Origin: Chloroflexota bacterium
Lineage (GTDB): Bacteria > Chloroflexota > Chloroflexia > JAMDCE01
NCBI GenBank assembly: GCA_023489135.1
Contig: JAMDCE010000519.1
Span: 1 to 34,943, forward strand
DNA length: 34,943 nucleotides
Reading direction: 5' to 3'
The position numbers and the translations under genes were made by a program. Below are positions 6,482 to 14,236 of the stretch, piece by piece (position 1 is the first letter of the stretch; each line of letters opens with the position of its first letter). The notes beneath the pieces are model-generated. The model was not told the DNA's origin. It ran no database searches and saw nothing but the letters and a program-made list of their open reading frames with translations.

Positions 6482-9400
6482 ATGCCAAGCGACTCTCAGC
6501 AGGCTCTGGGCTTCGTGACCAAAATACTTGTTCCTCGAAGGCGCGACGACGTGCTGCGCCGCCCCAGGCTGGTCGAGTTCCTCCACCAGAACGTCGACCG
6601 CCGGCTGATCTTGATTTCGGCCCCCGCCGGGTACGGCAAGACCACCCTGCTGGTGGATTTCGCTCACGACACCAACCTGCCCGTCTGCTGGTACTCCCTC
6701 GACGAAAACGATGGCGACCCCGCCACCTTTTTGCGCTACTTCATCGGTTCGATTCGCCGGCGCTTCCCGAGCTTCGGCGAGCAAACGGAACGGCTCATCC
6801 AGAATGTGACCGACGTTAGCAAGGAGCTGAAAGCCATAGCCGGCGCGTTGGTTAGCGAAATGCACGCCGCGATTCCGGAGTATTTCGTGATCGTACTGGA
6901 CGATTACCACCTGCTGGATTCCAGCCACCCGGTGAACGAATTCCTGGACCTGCTGATCCATTACCTTCCGGAACACTGCCACGTCGTTCTCGCCACTCGC
7001 ACCATTCCCAAGATCGTCCTGACCCGGTTGGTGGCACGACGGCAAGCGTCAGGGCTGGGGGTGGCGGAGCTGCGGTTCAACGCCGATGAGATCCAGGGGC
7101 TAATGAGCAGAAACTACAACCTGGCTCTGCCTCGAACCCGGGCGGAAGAGCTGGCCGAGGAGTCGGAGGGCTGGATCACGGGCATTCTGCTCACCACGCA
7201 CTCCATGTGGCAGGGATTGTTCCAAACGATGATTCGAGCGCGGGAATCGGGCGCGCCGGTGTTCGATTTCCTGGCCACCGAGGTCTTCGCTCAACAGACG
7301 CCGGAGCTGCAGACTTTTCTGGTCGAATCGTCGGTACTGGGCCAGATGACACCGGCGCTATGCGACCGGCTGCTGGGGAGAGGCGATTCGAGGGAGCTGC
7401 TGGCCCAGCTGGAGGAGATCAACCTGTTCATCTCGCGAACGGAGGGCGAGGGCTCGTGGTTCCGCTACCATCATCTATTTCAGGAGTTCCTGCAATCGAA
7501 ACTGGAGAGGGGGAATCCAGATCGTTTTCGCGCGCTGCACCTGGCGGCGGCGAGGACGTTCGAAGAGGGGAGGGATTGGAGCGATGCCTTTCAACACTTC
7601 CTCATGGCCGGCAACCCATACGAGGCGACCAGGGTGGTGCTGTGCGCGGCGGAGGGCATGCTCAAGTCCGGACGATGGCAGACGGTGCGAGGTTGGATTT
7701 CGGCCCTGCCCAGCCAGGCGATGGCAGCGCACCCGGAGATACGGATTCACGAGGCAACCATTCTCCTACAGGTAGGGGAGGTTGACCAGGCGATAGAGGT
7801 GCTGAATGAGGCCGGCGACCTGTTGAGGCAAATCGGGGACGTGGAAAGTCTGGCCAAGGCGCTCAATTTAAAAAGCATCGCCCGGAGATTCAAGGGCAAG
7901 CATCAGGAGGCGATCCAGGAGTCGGAAGAGGCCATCCGGCTGCTGGGCGAAGGGGCCAACTCGATCGCGGTGCAGGCCCACCGCAACCTGGGGGTCGCTT
8001 ACTGTATGAAGGGCGACCACTCCGTCGGAGTGGTGCAGCTAAAGCGTGCTCTTAGCATCGCCGAGGAGATCGACGATTTCTACAACATAGCGGGCCTCAA
8101 TCACGAGCTGGGCACGGCTTACATGAACTGCGGGGATCCCGAGCTGGCCACGCATCACTACGAGCGGGCGGCGGCCTATTGGAGGAGGGTCGACAACTCC
8201 GGATACCTGGGCCACACCCTCAACGGGATGGGAGTGGTGCAATACTACCTCGGCCATTACCAGAAAGCGCTGGAGACCTTTGAGGAAGCGCTGGCCAAGG
8301 CCCGCGAAGTGGGGTACCTCAGGGTCGAGGGTTACGTGCTGGCGAGCACCGGCGACGTACATCGCGATGAGCAGCGGTATCAGGAGGCCCAGGAGTCTTA
8401 CGAGTCCGGCCTACGGATCGCCCGGAGCGTGGAGGAGTCGTTTCTGGTGTCCTACTGTCTGGACGCGATTGGGATGACCCATCTTCTGCTCGGGGACCTG
8501 GGGCACGCCGAGAAGCTAATTCGGCAGGCGCTGGATCAAGCCGAGGAGCGACAATCGAACTACGAGCTGGGATTGTTTAGCGCGTCACTGGGCGTGGTCC
8601 TGTGCGAAAAAGGCGAGCTGAAGCGAGCAACGAGCGTCCTAAAGCAAGCATGCCGACATCTGGAGCAGGCCAAGGTTGTCCGCGACCTGGCTCACGCCGA
8701 GTTCCAGCTGGCTCGGGCCCTCTTCCTGCGGCAGCAGTTCGACGAATCACTGCGATATCTGAAGTCCGTGCTGGAGCGGGCCTCGCAGCTCGGCTACGAC
8801 CAGTTTCTGGTGATCGACGGACGCCGAGCGGTGGCGCTGCTCCGGTTCGCCCTCTCAAAGGGGGTTGATCCGGAGAGGATAGCCTCCATACTGAGTCGCG
8901 TAGGCGGGCCCCGATACATCGCAGAGGATGAGATGAATCGAGGCGGGGACGAGGTTGCCCCGGTTCCAGTGACTTCGAGCGCCGAATTGAGCGAGGTAGT
9001 CAAGGGTACCCCGCACTCGCTGGAGCTCTATTCGCTGGGCCAGACCCTGGTGTTCTTCGACGAGCGCCTCATCACCAGCTCGGAATGGGCGGTGGAAAAG
9101 ACGAAAGAGCTGCTCTTCTTTTTCGTGGCCAACCCGAATGGGTTGCGCAAAGAACAGGTGATCGAGGCCATCTGGCCCGACCTGACGCCGGGGAAGGGCG
9201 ACAGCAATTTTCACTCGACAACTTACCGGCTGCGAAGGGCCCTCTTTCAGGACTGCCTGATATACGAAAACGGGCGCTATCGCTTCGACCTCTCCTGCAT
9301 ACATTACTACGACGTGCACGACTTCGAGAACCAGCTCCTGGCGGCCGAGCGAGAGCAGGATACCGAGGCCAAGATGGAGCACTTGCGACGGGCGGTGAGC

Positions 9401-9763
9401 CTCTATCGGGGCCCATTCCAGGAAGACGTATACTCGGACTGGGCCGAGGCCAAGAAACAGGCTCTGGAAGAGCGCTACTTGAGCGCCCTAGCGGCGCTGG
9501 CGCGGCTTCACGTCGGCAAAGGAGAGCACCAGGCCAGCCTGAACCTGCTGCAGAGAATCCTGGCCAAGGACGCTTTCAGGGAAGAGGTACATATCGAGGC
9601 TATGCGTTGTTATGAAGCGATGGGGTCTTCTTCTCTGGCTATCAAGCACTATCGTGAATTCGCGGATTTCTTGAAGAGAGAGCTCGGCGTGGAGCCGTCC
9701 TCGAAGGCTCGCGAGCTGTATTACGCCATGCTGCGGAGTTATTCTCCTAGTAAGCCGCGCTAG
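6482..9763 (+). CDS. Large MalT-like ATPase/TPR transcriptional regulator with C-terminal wHTH-BTAD
   Basis: A 1093-residue regulator. Near residues 10-350 there is a MalT/LuxR-LAL type STAND ATPase with Walker A (SAPAGYGKTT, about 46-55) and Walker B (FVIVLDDYHLLD, about 136-147). Residues about 400-830 are TPR repeats, for example ALETFEEALAKAREVGY. Near 850-920 is a winged helix (WAVEKTKELLFFFVANPNG, EQVIEAIWPD) of the OmpR/SARP type. Residues about 940-1086 form a bacterial transcriptional activator domain ending FADFLKRELGVEPSSKARELY. The STAND module normally senses a small inducer and drives oligomerisation. The ATG at 6482 is preferred over the in-frame GTG at 6452 because AGGAGGAG lies directly before it. 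The regulon is unknown; the next genes downstream, the peptide/DUF5317 locus, are one candidate. Confidence 0.9.
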   Translation: MPSDSQQALGFVTKILVPRRRDDVLRRPRLVEFLHQNVDRRLILISAPAGYGKTTLLVDFAHDTNLPVCWYSLDENDGDPATFLRYFIGSIRRRFPSFGEQTERLIQNVTDVSKELKAIAGALVSEMHAAIPEYFVIVLDDYHLLDSSHPVNEFLDLLIHYLPEHCHVVLATRTIPKIVLTRLVARRQASGLGVAELRFNADEIQGLMSRNYNLALPRTRAEELAEESEGWITGILLTTHSMWQGLFQTMIRARESGAPVFDFLATEVFAQQTPELQTFLVESSVLGQMTPALCDRLLGRGDSRELLAQLEEINLFISRTEGEGSWFRYHHLFQEFLQSKLERGNPDRFRALHLAAARTFEEGRDWSDAFQHFLMAGNPYEATRVVLCAAEGMLKSGRWQTVRGWISALPSQAMAAHPEIRIHEATILLQVGEVDQAIEVLNEAGDLLRQIGDVESLAKALNLKSIARRFKGKHQEAIQESEEAIRLLGEGANSIAVQAHRNLGVAYCMKGDHSVGVVQLKRALSIAEEIDDFYNIAGLNHELGTAYMNCGDPELATHHYERAAAYWRRVDNSGYLGHTLNGMGVVQYYLGHYQKALETFEEALAKAREVGYLRVEGYVLASTGDVHRDEQRYQEAQESYESGLRIARSVEESFLVSYCLDAIGMTHLLLGDLGHAEKLIRQALDQAEERQSNYELGLFSASLGVVLCEKGELKRATSVLKQACRHLEQAKVVRDLAHAEFQLARALFLRQQFDESLRYLKSVLERASQLGYDQFLVIDGRRAVALLRFALSKGVDPERIASILSRVGGPRYIAEDEMNRGGDEVAPVPVTSSAELSEVVKGTPHSLELYSLGQTLVFFDERLITSSEWAVEKTKELLFFFVANPNGLRKEQVIEAIWPDLTPGKGDSNFHSTTYRLRRALFQDCLIYENGRYRFDLSCIHYYDVHDFENQLLAAEREQDTEAKMEHLRRAVSLYRGPFQEDVYSDWAEAKKQALEERYLSALAALARLHVGKGEHQASLNLLQRILAKDAFREEVHIEAMRCYEAMGSSSLAIKHYREFADFLKRELGVEPSSKARELYYAMLRSYSPSKPR

Positions 9764-10255
9764 ATTCATCTCCTGATCCCACCTCGATAACTGCCATCTT
9801 CGATTGGCCGCGATGGCCGCCACCTCGGTCCGCCACTCTACTGTTCGATGCCCGCAAGTGCGTATATTCAACTGAGGCACGTCGGGGAGACGAGCAAATT
9901 GCAGCGGTGGGTCTTCAGCGTGTAATACGCGTCGTTTAGCGGGTCGGGCTTTCAAGGGACTCGGATCCCTACCGGGGCGACCGGCCGGTCGCCCCGGTAG
10001 GGGACCGAGCAGGCACCATTCTCCACAACGCGCATCACGTATCCTTCACGCAGGCACCCCGGCGAGCAAATTGTCGCTTCCCCAACTGCTGGATGGTACT
10101 TCTTACCAGGTTCATCGGGGACCTTTTGGGGGGAGCCTCTGGGACCTTTATCCGATCAAGAAGGGACTTTCGTGCGAGCGTTTTGCGAGTCTCTGTGAGT
10201 AAACTGCGAGCAACAGAGGTCAAGCATTCCACACAAAGAAAGGGAGGAACGAAGG
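9764..10255. other. 492-bp intergenic region before the small peptide gene
   Basis: No convincing protein-coding gene was seen. It contains the 36-bp perfect palindrome at 9967-10002, and from about 10088 a leader rich in GGGACC-like repeats (GGGGACCTTT near 10116, GGGACCTTTAT near 10141) that ends in the peptide ribosome binding site. No clear sigma-70 promoter could be placed here. Confidence 0.5.
9967..10002. repeat. 36-bp perfect palindrome, GGGGCGACC family
   Basis: Each half is 18 bases (CCCTACCGGGGCGACCGG and its exact complement). Shorter members of the same GGGGCGACC..GGTCGCCCC family occur at 12546-12564 and 28830-28854, so this is a dispersed palindromic repeat. There is no T-run after it, so it is not an obvious terminator. 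Confidence 0.85.
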
Positions 10256-10360
10256 ATGAAGGCGGTACGTCGGCACACTTGGGAGATCGTTTATGCGGTA
10301 GTGGCAATCGCGTCGTTGGTATTGGCCAGTGGTGCTCCCGGTGGATACGGAGGAGCCTAA
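10256..10360 (+). CDS. 34-residue membrane-type peptide A, unrecognised family
   Basis: A short gene with a strong start: GGGAGGAACGAAGG directly before ATG. The product has a basic N-terminus (MKAVRRHTWEI), a hydrophobic core (VYAVVAIASLVLASGA, about residues 12-27) and a short glycine-rich tail (PGGYGGA) with one aromatic residue. This resembles a signal peptide or autoinducer precursor in build, with an AxGA-like sequence where cleavage could occur. Peptide B at 31487-31582 has the same build and shares Y-A...I-.-S-L-V-.-A-.-G-A in register, about half identity over 18 residues. Both lie near DUF5317 genes; here the next gene starts 82 bases downstream. I do not recognise the family. Its coding status rests on the ribosome binding site and the match to peptide B. 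Confidence 0.7.
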   Translation: MKAVRRHTWEIVYAVVAIASLVLASGAPGGYGGA

Positions 10361-10442
10361 CGTCGCGGCTACCAAGGTGTTGTCTAAGTCTACTTGTTGA
10401 TCGGGGTACGACTGGATTCGCGTTGTTGGAGAGGCAAAGCCG

Positions 10443-11051
10443 TTGATCTTGCTGGTGGCCTTGGTATCTGCGGTGCTGCTGGCCGTACTTATGGGAGGGA
10501 AACTGAGTGGCTTGCCACGTCTGGGATTGAAGGGCGGCTGGCTGATGATCGCCGCCCTAGTGGTCCAGTTTTACGCAATCTACTTCCCGGCGGGTAAAGG
10601 CTCCGTTCAGTTCACTTTGGCCAGCGCGATGCTGATCTGTTCCTACGTCCTTTTGCTCGTGGCGGTGTGGCGTAACAGTCATTTGCCCGGCATGAAGGTA
10701 GTGGGGGTGGGCCTGCTCTTGAACCTCACCGCGATCCTGGCCAACGGCGGATACATGCCCATGTCTCCGGAAGCGCTGATTCAGTCGGGTTTGCAGAGGC
10801 TCAATCCGGGATTGGAATTGGGGGCCAGGATAGCCCAGACCAAGGACGTCCTGCTCCTGCCCGGCCAGACGCGACTGTGGTTCCTTTCCGACATCTTCGT
10901 ACTGTCGGCGCCGTGGCCCTTGCGCTCGGTGTTTAGTCTCGGGGACGTGGCGATTGCTTCAGGAGCGTTCGTTCTGGTTCAAGTCGCAACGGGAGCCCAA
11001 TTCGCGGCGTGGTTAACATCACCCTTCAGGTTTCACCTTACTCGGCCCTAA
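10443..11051 (+). CDS. DUF5317 integral membrane protein (copy 1)
   Basis: A 202-residue membrane protein with about five hydrophobic helices. It contains the stretch LLLNLTAILANGGYMPMSPEAL, then TRLWFLSDIFVL and VFSLGDVAIASGAFVLVQ. The second copy at 33052-33606 has ANGGYMPVSGEVL, TRLPFLGDLYEV and VFSIGDVLISIGAFVLLV at matching places, so both belong to the DUF5317 family. Function unknown. Start: TTG at 10443 with GGAGAGG nine bases upstream; no ATG is available after the in-frame stop at 10398. It follows peptide gene A and is followed by a terminator hairpin at 11083-11112. Confidence 0.82.
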   Translation: MILLVALVSAVLLAVLMGGKLSGLPRLGLKGGWLMIAALVVQFYAIYFPAGKGSVQFTLASAMLICSYVLLLVAVWRNSHLPGMKVVGVGLLLNLTAILANGGYMPMSPEALIQSGLQRLNPGLELGARIAQTKDVLLLPGQTRLWFLSDIFVLSAPWPLRSVFSLGDVAIASGAFVLVQVATGAQFAAWLTSPFRFHLTRP

Positions 11052-11082
11052 GGACAATTTAATATTCCATCTCCTCGCGCCC

Positions 11083-11112
11083 TGGGCAGGACGGCAACGC
11101 CCTGCCCACTTT
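11083..11112 (+). terminator. Rho-independent terminator after DUF5317 copy 1
   Basis: Stem TGGGCAGG (11083-11090) pairs with CCTGCCCA (11101-11108) across a 10-base loop and is followed by CTTTT. It separates the peptide/DUF5317 unit from the Os1348-like gene. Confidence 0.75.
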
Positions 11113-11167
11113 TCATTCTTCAGAAACGTTCATAATTCCGATTAATCGTTGCATTGGGAGGATAACT

Positions 11168-11476
11168 ATGTCCTTTGACGGTCTCCAAGCGATAGTTGGA
11201 AACGCCCTCGTCGACAAGAAGTTCTGCGAGGCGCTTCTCAATGCGCCTCACCTGGTGACGACTGACTTCGATCTCTCCGAGGTGGAATGCCAGGCGGTTT
11301 TGTCGATTCGGGCGTCCGATCTGGAGGAGTTTGCCGCGAAGCTGGACCGCTGGATGGCTAAGGGTCCGAGCGATCGCCAGGAGCAGGGCATCGCGGCGGG
11401 CACTTATCATCAGGCGTATAGGCTCGCCAAAGGGGCTCCTGCCTGCCGCGTGGCATACTACAGCGGTTTGCGTTAG
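11168..11476 (+). CDS. Os1348/Franean1_4349-like small protein (nitrile-hydratase-leader-like fold)
   Basis: A 102-residue protein. Residues 5-62 (LQAIVGNALVDKKFCEALL, then DLSEVECQAVLSIRASDLEEF) match the pattern of the Os1348 and Franean1_4349 small-protein families. Those families are related to nitrile-hydratase-type leader peptides and are sometimes precursors of modified peptides. The tail (GTYHQAYRLAKGAPACRVAYYSGLR) could be a core region, but no maturation enzyme lies nearby, so a RiPP role is only a possibility. GGGAGGA precedes the ATG. The last codons lie inside the left arm of an inverted repeat (11459-11484), so the repeat may have replaced or shaped the original C-terminus. Confidence 0.55.
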   Translation: MSFDGLQAIVGNALVDKKFCEALLNAPHLVTTDFDLSEVECQAVLSIRASDLEEFAAKLDRWMAKGPSDRQEQGIAAGTYHQAYRLAKGAPACRVAYYSGLR

Positions 11477-11567
11477 TATTTAGCCGCTCGGTGTCCTGGT
11501 AGGGGCGTTCAATTGAACGCCCCTACGCGCCCTGGCTGGCAGCTAAATATCACCGCAAACCGCTGTA
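11459..11567. repeat. Nested inverted repeat enclosing a 28-bp palindrome
   Basis: Outer arms 11459-11484 and 11542-11567 are complementary over 26 bases with about 3 mismatches. Inside them is a perfect palindrome (11499-11526) with arms GTAGGGGCGTTC around AATT. The left outer arm overlaps the last six codons and stop of the upstream gene. The whole may form a cruciform or act as a terminator between convergent genes, though there is no T-run. Confidence 0.85.
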
Positions 11568-11572
11568 AACGC

Positions 11573-11660
11573 GAGGATATTCACCGCGGAGGCGCAGAGA
11601 GCGCAGAGAAAGACGTTGGAAAACCTCTGCGTCCTCTGCGCCTCCGCGGTGAATATCCTC
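11573..11660. repeat. 27-bp inverted repeat, CCGCGGAGGCGCAGAG family
   Basis: Arms 11573-11599 and 11634-11660 are perfectly complementary (core CACCGCGGAGGCGCAGAG), separated by 34 bases. From general knowledge this sequence type is a widespread intergenic repeat in several bacterial phyla. A possibly related short piece (ACCACGGAGACACGGAGG) lies at 28212-28229. Confidence 0.85.
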
Positions 11661-11707
11661 CTGCTCTTGGCAACCATCAGGCCAGAGCTGTTTCCGCGCC
11701 AGGAGCA

Positions 11708-12253
11708 TCAGCTCCAACGGTCATAGGCGACCATCTCCGACAGGTCGTTTCTGGGCCTGGGATCGGGGATTCGTTCAGGGTATCCCAGCGGGGTCATTCC
11801 AACTACCTCGATGTGGGACGGTATCCCCAGCACTTTCCTCACGCCCTCTTCGTCGAAGACCACTACAAAGCACGTTCCCAGTCCAAGCGCCGTGGCGCTT
11901 AACATAATGTGGTCCATAACAATGCCGGAGTCGACGAGGTAGTAGGCTTTGCCGTTCAGTTTGCCCGACCTCTCGGGGTCGGCGCAGGTGACCAGGACGA
12001 CAGGGGCGGCTGCGAGGGCCTTGCGGCAGGGGTTGCCGGCATACCCTGCGCTGGCGACGTTGCTGAGGTCCGACAGCGCCTGCTTAGTGCCCGCATCGCG
12101 CACGACGATGACCTTCCAGCACTGGAGGTTGGCCCAGGTGGGGGCCAGTCGAGCCGCCTGGAGGACTCTTTGGAGCTTCTCTTCCTCCACCGGCCGGTCG
12201 GTGTACTTCCGTATGGCCCGTCGTCCTGCGATAGTGTGGTGGATATCGGTCAT
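11708..12253 (-). CDS. Nitroreductase-family flavoprotein
   Basis: A 181-residue FMN-dependent oxidoreductase of the nitroreductase family. The N-terminal RRAIRKYTDRPVEEEKL binds the FMN phosphate, followed by ARLAPTWANLQCWKVIVV, then SATALGLGTCFVVVFDEE and VVGMTPLGYPE, in the usual order. The length is typical of the short subgroup. The start at 12253 is chosen because it follows GAGGCGAG and lies downstream of the promoter at 12324-12352; the open frame extends into that promoter. The substrate cannot be assigned. Confidence 0.88.
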   Translation of the reverse strand: MTDIHHTIAGRRAIRKYTDRPVEEEKLQRVLQAARLAPTWANLQCWKVIVVRDAGTKQALSDLSNVASAGYAGNPCRKALAAAPVVLVTCADPERSGKLNGKAYYLVDSGIVMDHIMLSATALGLGTCFVVVFDEEGVRKVLGIPSHIEVVGMTPLGYPERIPDPRPRNDLSEMVAYDRWS

Positions 12254-12323
12254 TTTGTTCTCGCCTCGATACGTATTTGGCAGAATTTGCAGGAGCCCCT
12301 TTGGCGAGGTCTCTGACACCCGT

Positions 12324-12352
12324 ATCTTAGTCCAATTGGTGTGCTCGTGCAA
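12324..12352 (-). promoter_or_regulatory. Promoter of the nitroreductase gene
   Basis: Minus-strand TTGCAC (12347-12352), 17-bp spacer, TAAGAT (12324-12329); predicted RNA start about 64 bases before the ATG at 12253. Confidence 0.5.
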
Positions 12353-12466
12353 TATTGAGGTATTCATAGGGATTATGGTTAGGAAGGTGGGCAGGGGTCA
12401 CCAGTAGACCGACGCGGTCTGAACCCCGAGCGGCATCGACGACACGTTGGCCCCGATTGATATGCC

Positions 12467-12494
12467 TTGACTTGGCCAATACGTACCCTATACA
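12467..12494 (+). promoter_or_regulatory. Promoter of the DUF92 gene
   Basis: TTGACT (12467-12472), 16-bp spacer, TATACA (12489-12494). Its position inside the open frame shows that coding begins further downstream. The leader to 12590 carries a GGGCGACC..GGTCGCCC hairpin (12546-12564). Confidence 0.55.
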
Positions 12495-12545
12495 TTACTC
12501 CTGATGGGATAGTCGAAAGAATCATGCCGGCTAGGAAACCGGCCG

Positions 12546-12564
12546 GGGCGACCACCGGTCGCCC
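12546..12564. repeat. Hairpin of the GGGCGACC family
   Basis: GGGCGACC (12546-12553), ACC loop, GGTCGCCC (12557-12564), in the untranslated leader of the DUF92 gene. It is related to the palindromes at 9967-10002 and 28830-28854. Confidence 0.7.
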
Positions 12565-12589
12565 TTACAGCGCGGGGGGGCATCGGGAA

Positions 12590-13426
12590 ATGGTGAACCC
12601 AGGTTCACTATGGGTAACGCTGGCGGTGGGGTTGGTGCTCAGCGGAGTAGTCGGCGGGGTAGCGCTGCAAAAGTCGGCGCTCAGCCGGAGTGGCTTCGTC
12701 GGAGCCTTGTTGGTGGGCACGATTACCTTCGGCCTGGGCGGGCCAGCCTGGGGGATCGTTCTGGTGGGCTTTTTCGTCTCGTCCAGCCTGCTCTCGCACT
12801 TTGGTCGAGACCGAAAGAGCGACGCCTCACGAGAGCAGGGGAAGGGGTCGCGAAGGGATGTCTGGCAAGTGCTGGCCAACGGTGGGTTAGGGGCTTTGCT
12901 GGCGACGTCGGTTCCGCTGGGATGGGGTGAATGGGCCTTCCCGGCCTTCGTCGGCAGCATAGCCGCCGTAACCGCGGACACCTGGGCCACGGAGATCGGC
13001 ACGCTAAGCTCGGAGAAGCCCCGGCTAATCACAACCTGGCGACGGGTGCCGGGCGGCACCTCCGGGGCTATCTCTCCCCTGGGAACAGCGGGGTCGCTCC
13101 TGGGAGCCATCTGGATTAGCTTGATGGCCGCGGCATTGCTGTCGCTCGATGCGGGAAGCGCCGTTTCTCACACGGTGCCACGTGTGTTGGGAGCGGCGAT
13201 AGCCGGTGGCCTAATCGGCAGTGTTGCGGATAGCTTCGCGGGGGCGACCATACAGTCGGCGTACTTCTGTGAGGGGTGCGCGGCCGGCACGGAGAGGACC
13301 GTCCACGGGTGCGGCTGCCGCACGGCGCACGTCAAGGGTCTGAGGTGGGTGGACAACGAGGTAGTGAACTTTCTGAGCTCCGCCGCGGGGGCCGTGGTTG
13401 CGGGAGGGGTCTGGCTCTTGTTCTAG
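12590..13426 (+). CDS. DUF92 integral membrane protein (VTE6-related)
   Basis: A 278-residue membrane protein with about six to seven helices, including SLWVTLAVGLVLSGVVGGVAL and the LGGPAWGIVLVGFFVSSSLLSHFG segment. The signature TADTWATEIGTLS (ending in KPRLITTWRRVPGGTSGAIS) and the late GSVADSFAGATIQ and WVDNEVVNFLS motifs are typical of DUF92 (TIGR00297). Plant VTE6 of this family is a phytyl-phosphate kinase; a polyprenyl-phosphate kinase role here is only an analogy. A cysteine cluster (CEGCAAG, then CGCRT) lies before the last motif. The start at 12590 avoids the promoter and hairpin included by the longer frame. It converges with the SufR-like gene, whose stop lies 4 bases away. Confidence 0.85.
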   Translation: MVNPGSLWVTLAVGLVLSGVVGGVALQKSALSRSGFVGALLVGTITFGLGGPAWGIVLVGFFVSSSLLSHFGRDRKSDASREQGKGSRRDVWQVLANGGLGALLATSVPLGWGEWAFPAFVGSIAAVTADTWATEIGTLSSEKPRLITTWRRVPGGTSGAISPLGTAGSLLGAIWISLMAAALLSLDAGSAVSHTVPRVLGAAIAGGLIGSVADSFAGATIQSAYFCEGCAAGTERTVHGCGCRTAHVKGLRWVDNEVVNFLSSAAGAVVAGGVWLLF

Positions 13427-13430
13427 TACG

Positions 13431-14051
13431 TCAGCTTTCCAGGCCGGGGCGGATGATGTAGGTGCAGCGCGGGCCGTCGTTCAAGAGGCACTCGACCATC
13501 CTAATGTCGGCGTCGAAAACCTTGCCGAGAAAGCCGTGCTCTATTCTGCAGATATCGGGGTGCTTGAGGGCCACGCTATGATAGCGGCAGTTGTGCTCGC
13601 GCAGGATATATTCACCCTCTTTTTCTTCCCACTCCGCCAGCGAGCCGGAAGAGTTCATTTGCTCACAGAGGGCTATGACCTTCTCCCTAAAAGGCTTGTC
13701 GCCGACCGTCTCCTGAAACTGCCTGGCCATGCGCTCGGCCAGACGATCGAAAACGGCGTCGACCTTGTCCTTCCCATCGAGCGTTTTGATGTCTTCCAAG
13801 ATCCAATCCAGGAGCTGGCCGTAGCTCTTGGGGAATAGATCTTCGGCTTGCTCGGTGAGGGAGTAGATCAAGCGCGGGCGTCCAAGCTTCTGTCGCTGCT
13901 CGTGAGAGGATATCAACTGATCGCGCTCGAGGATAGCCAGGTGCTGGCGGATGCACATCGAGGTGAGACCCAACTGTTTGCCCAACTCGTCCACCGATGC
14001 CCGGCCTTTCATCTTCAGTATGTTGAGTATCTCCTGGCGGGTTAGCTGCAC
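13431..14051 (-). CDS. SufR-like iron-sulfur-cluster transcriptional repressor
   Basis: A 206-residue regulator with an N-terminal ArsR/DeoR-like winged helix (residues 5-65: TRQEILNILKMKGRASVDELG, GLTSMCIRQHLAILERD). The C-terminal domain contains C155, C168, C188 and C196. The spacing C155-x12-C168-x27-C196 equals the ligand spacing described for SufR, the repressor of iron-sulfur assembly genes, so an [Fe-S] sensor is likely. No suf genes are in the window. It has its own promoter (14092-14120) and an inverted repeat over the predicted RNA start (14069-14087), which suggests autorepression. It is divergent from the zinc-ribbon/UspA operon. Confidence 0.82.
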   Translation of the reverse strand: MQLTRQEILNILKMKGRASVDELGKQLGLTSMCIRQHLAILERDQLISSHEQRQKLGRPRLIYSLTEQAEDLFPKSYGQLLDWILEDIKTLDGKDKVDAVFDRLAERMARQFQETVGDKPFREKVIALCEQMNSSGSLAEWEEKEGEYILREHNCRYHSVALKHPDICRIEHGFLGKVFDADIRMVECLLNDGPRCTYIIRPGLES

Positions 14052-14068
14052 TGTACCTCTCTGTTGGT

Positions 14069-14120
14069 GTTAGTCTCCGACACTAACATTGATTTTAGCA
14101 CAAACGCGCGAGATTGTGAA
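14069..14120 (-). promoter_or_regulatory. Promoter and operator of the SufR-like gene
   Basis: Minus-strand TTCACA (14115-14120), 17-bp spacer, TAAAAT (14092-14097). The inverted repeat GTTAGT-N7-ACTAAC (14069-14087) covers the predicted RNA start near 14085, a classical repressor position just before the SufR-like ATG at 14051. Confidence 0.6.
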
Positions 14121-14126
14121 CCACTT

Positions 14127-14188
14127 TGTGACATTAATCACACTTTGTAAAGTTGCTACTTGACAAACGTCTTATTCCGTGCTACGCT
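14127..14188 (+). promoter_or_regulatory. CRP/FNR-type site and promoter of the zinc-ribbon/UspA operon
   Basis: TTGACA (14160-14165), 17-bp spacer, TACGCT (14183-14188). A perfect TGTGA-N6-TCACA palindrome (14127-14142) is centred about 60 bases upstream of the predicted RNA start near 14195, matching a class I activator position for the CRP/FNR family. The promoter excludes the frame start at 14153 and supports 14237. Confidence 0.65.
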
Positions 14189-14236
14189 AATAACAAGCAA
14201 GGCAACTGCCGTAGTTGCAAAGCAAGGAGAAGGGCG

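Noticed and set aside
12467..12589. N-terminal 41-codon extension of the DUF92 gene
   Set aside because: The extension covers a TTGACT/TATACA promoter and a repeat hairpin and is not typical of the family.
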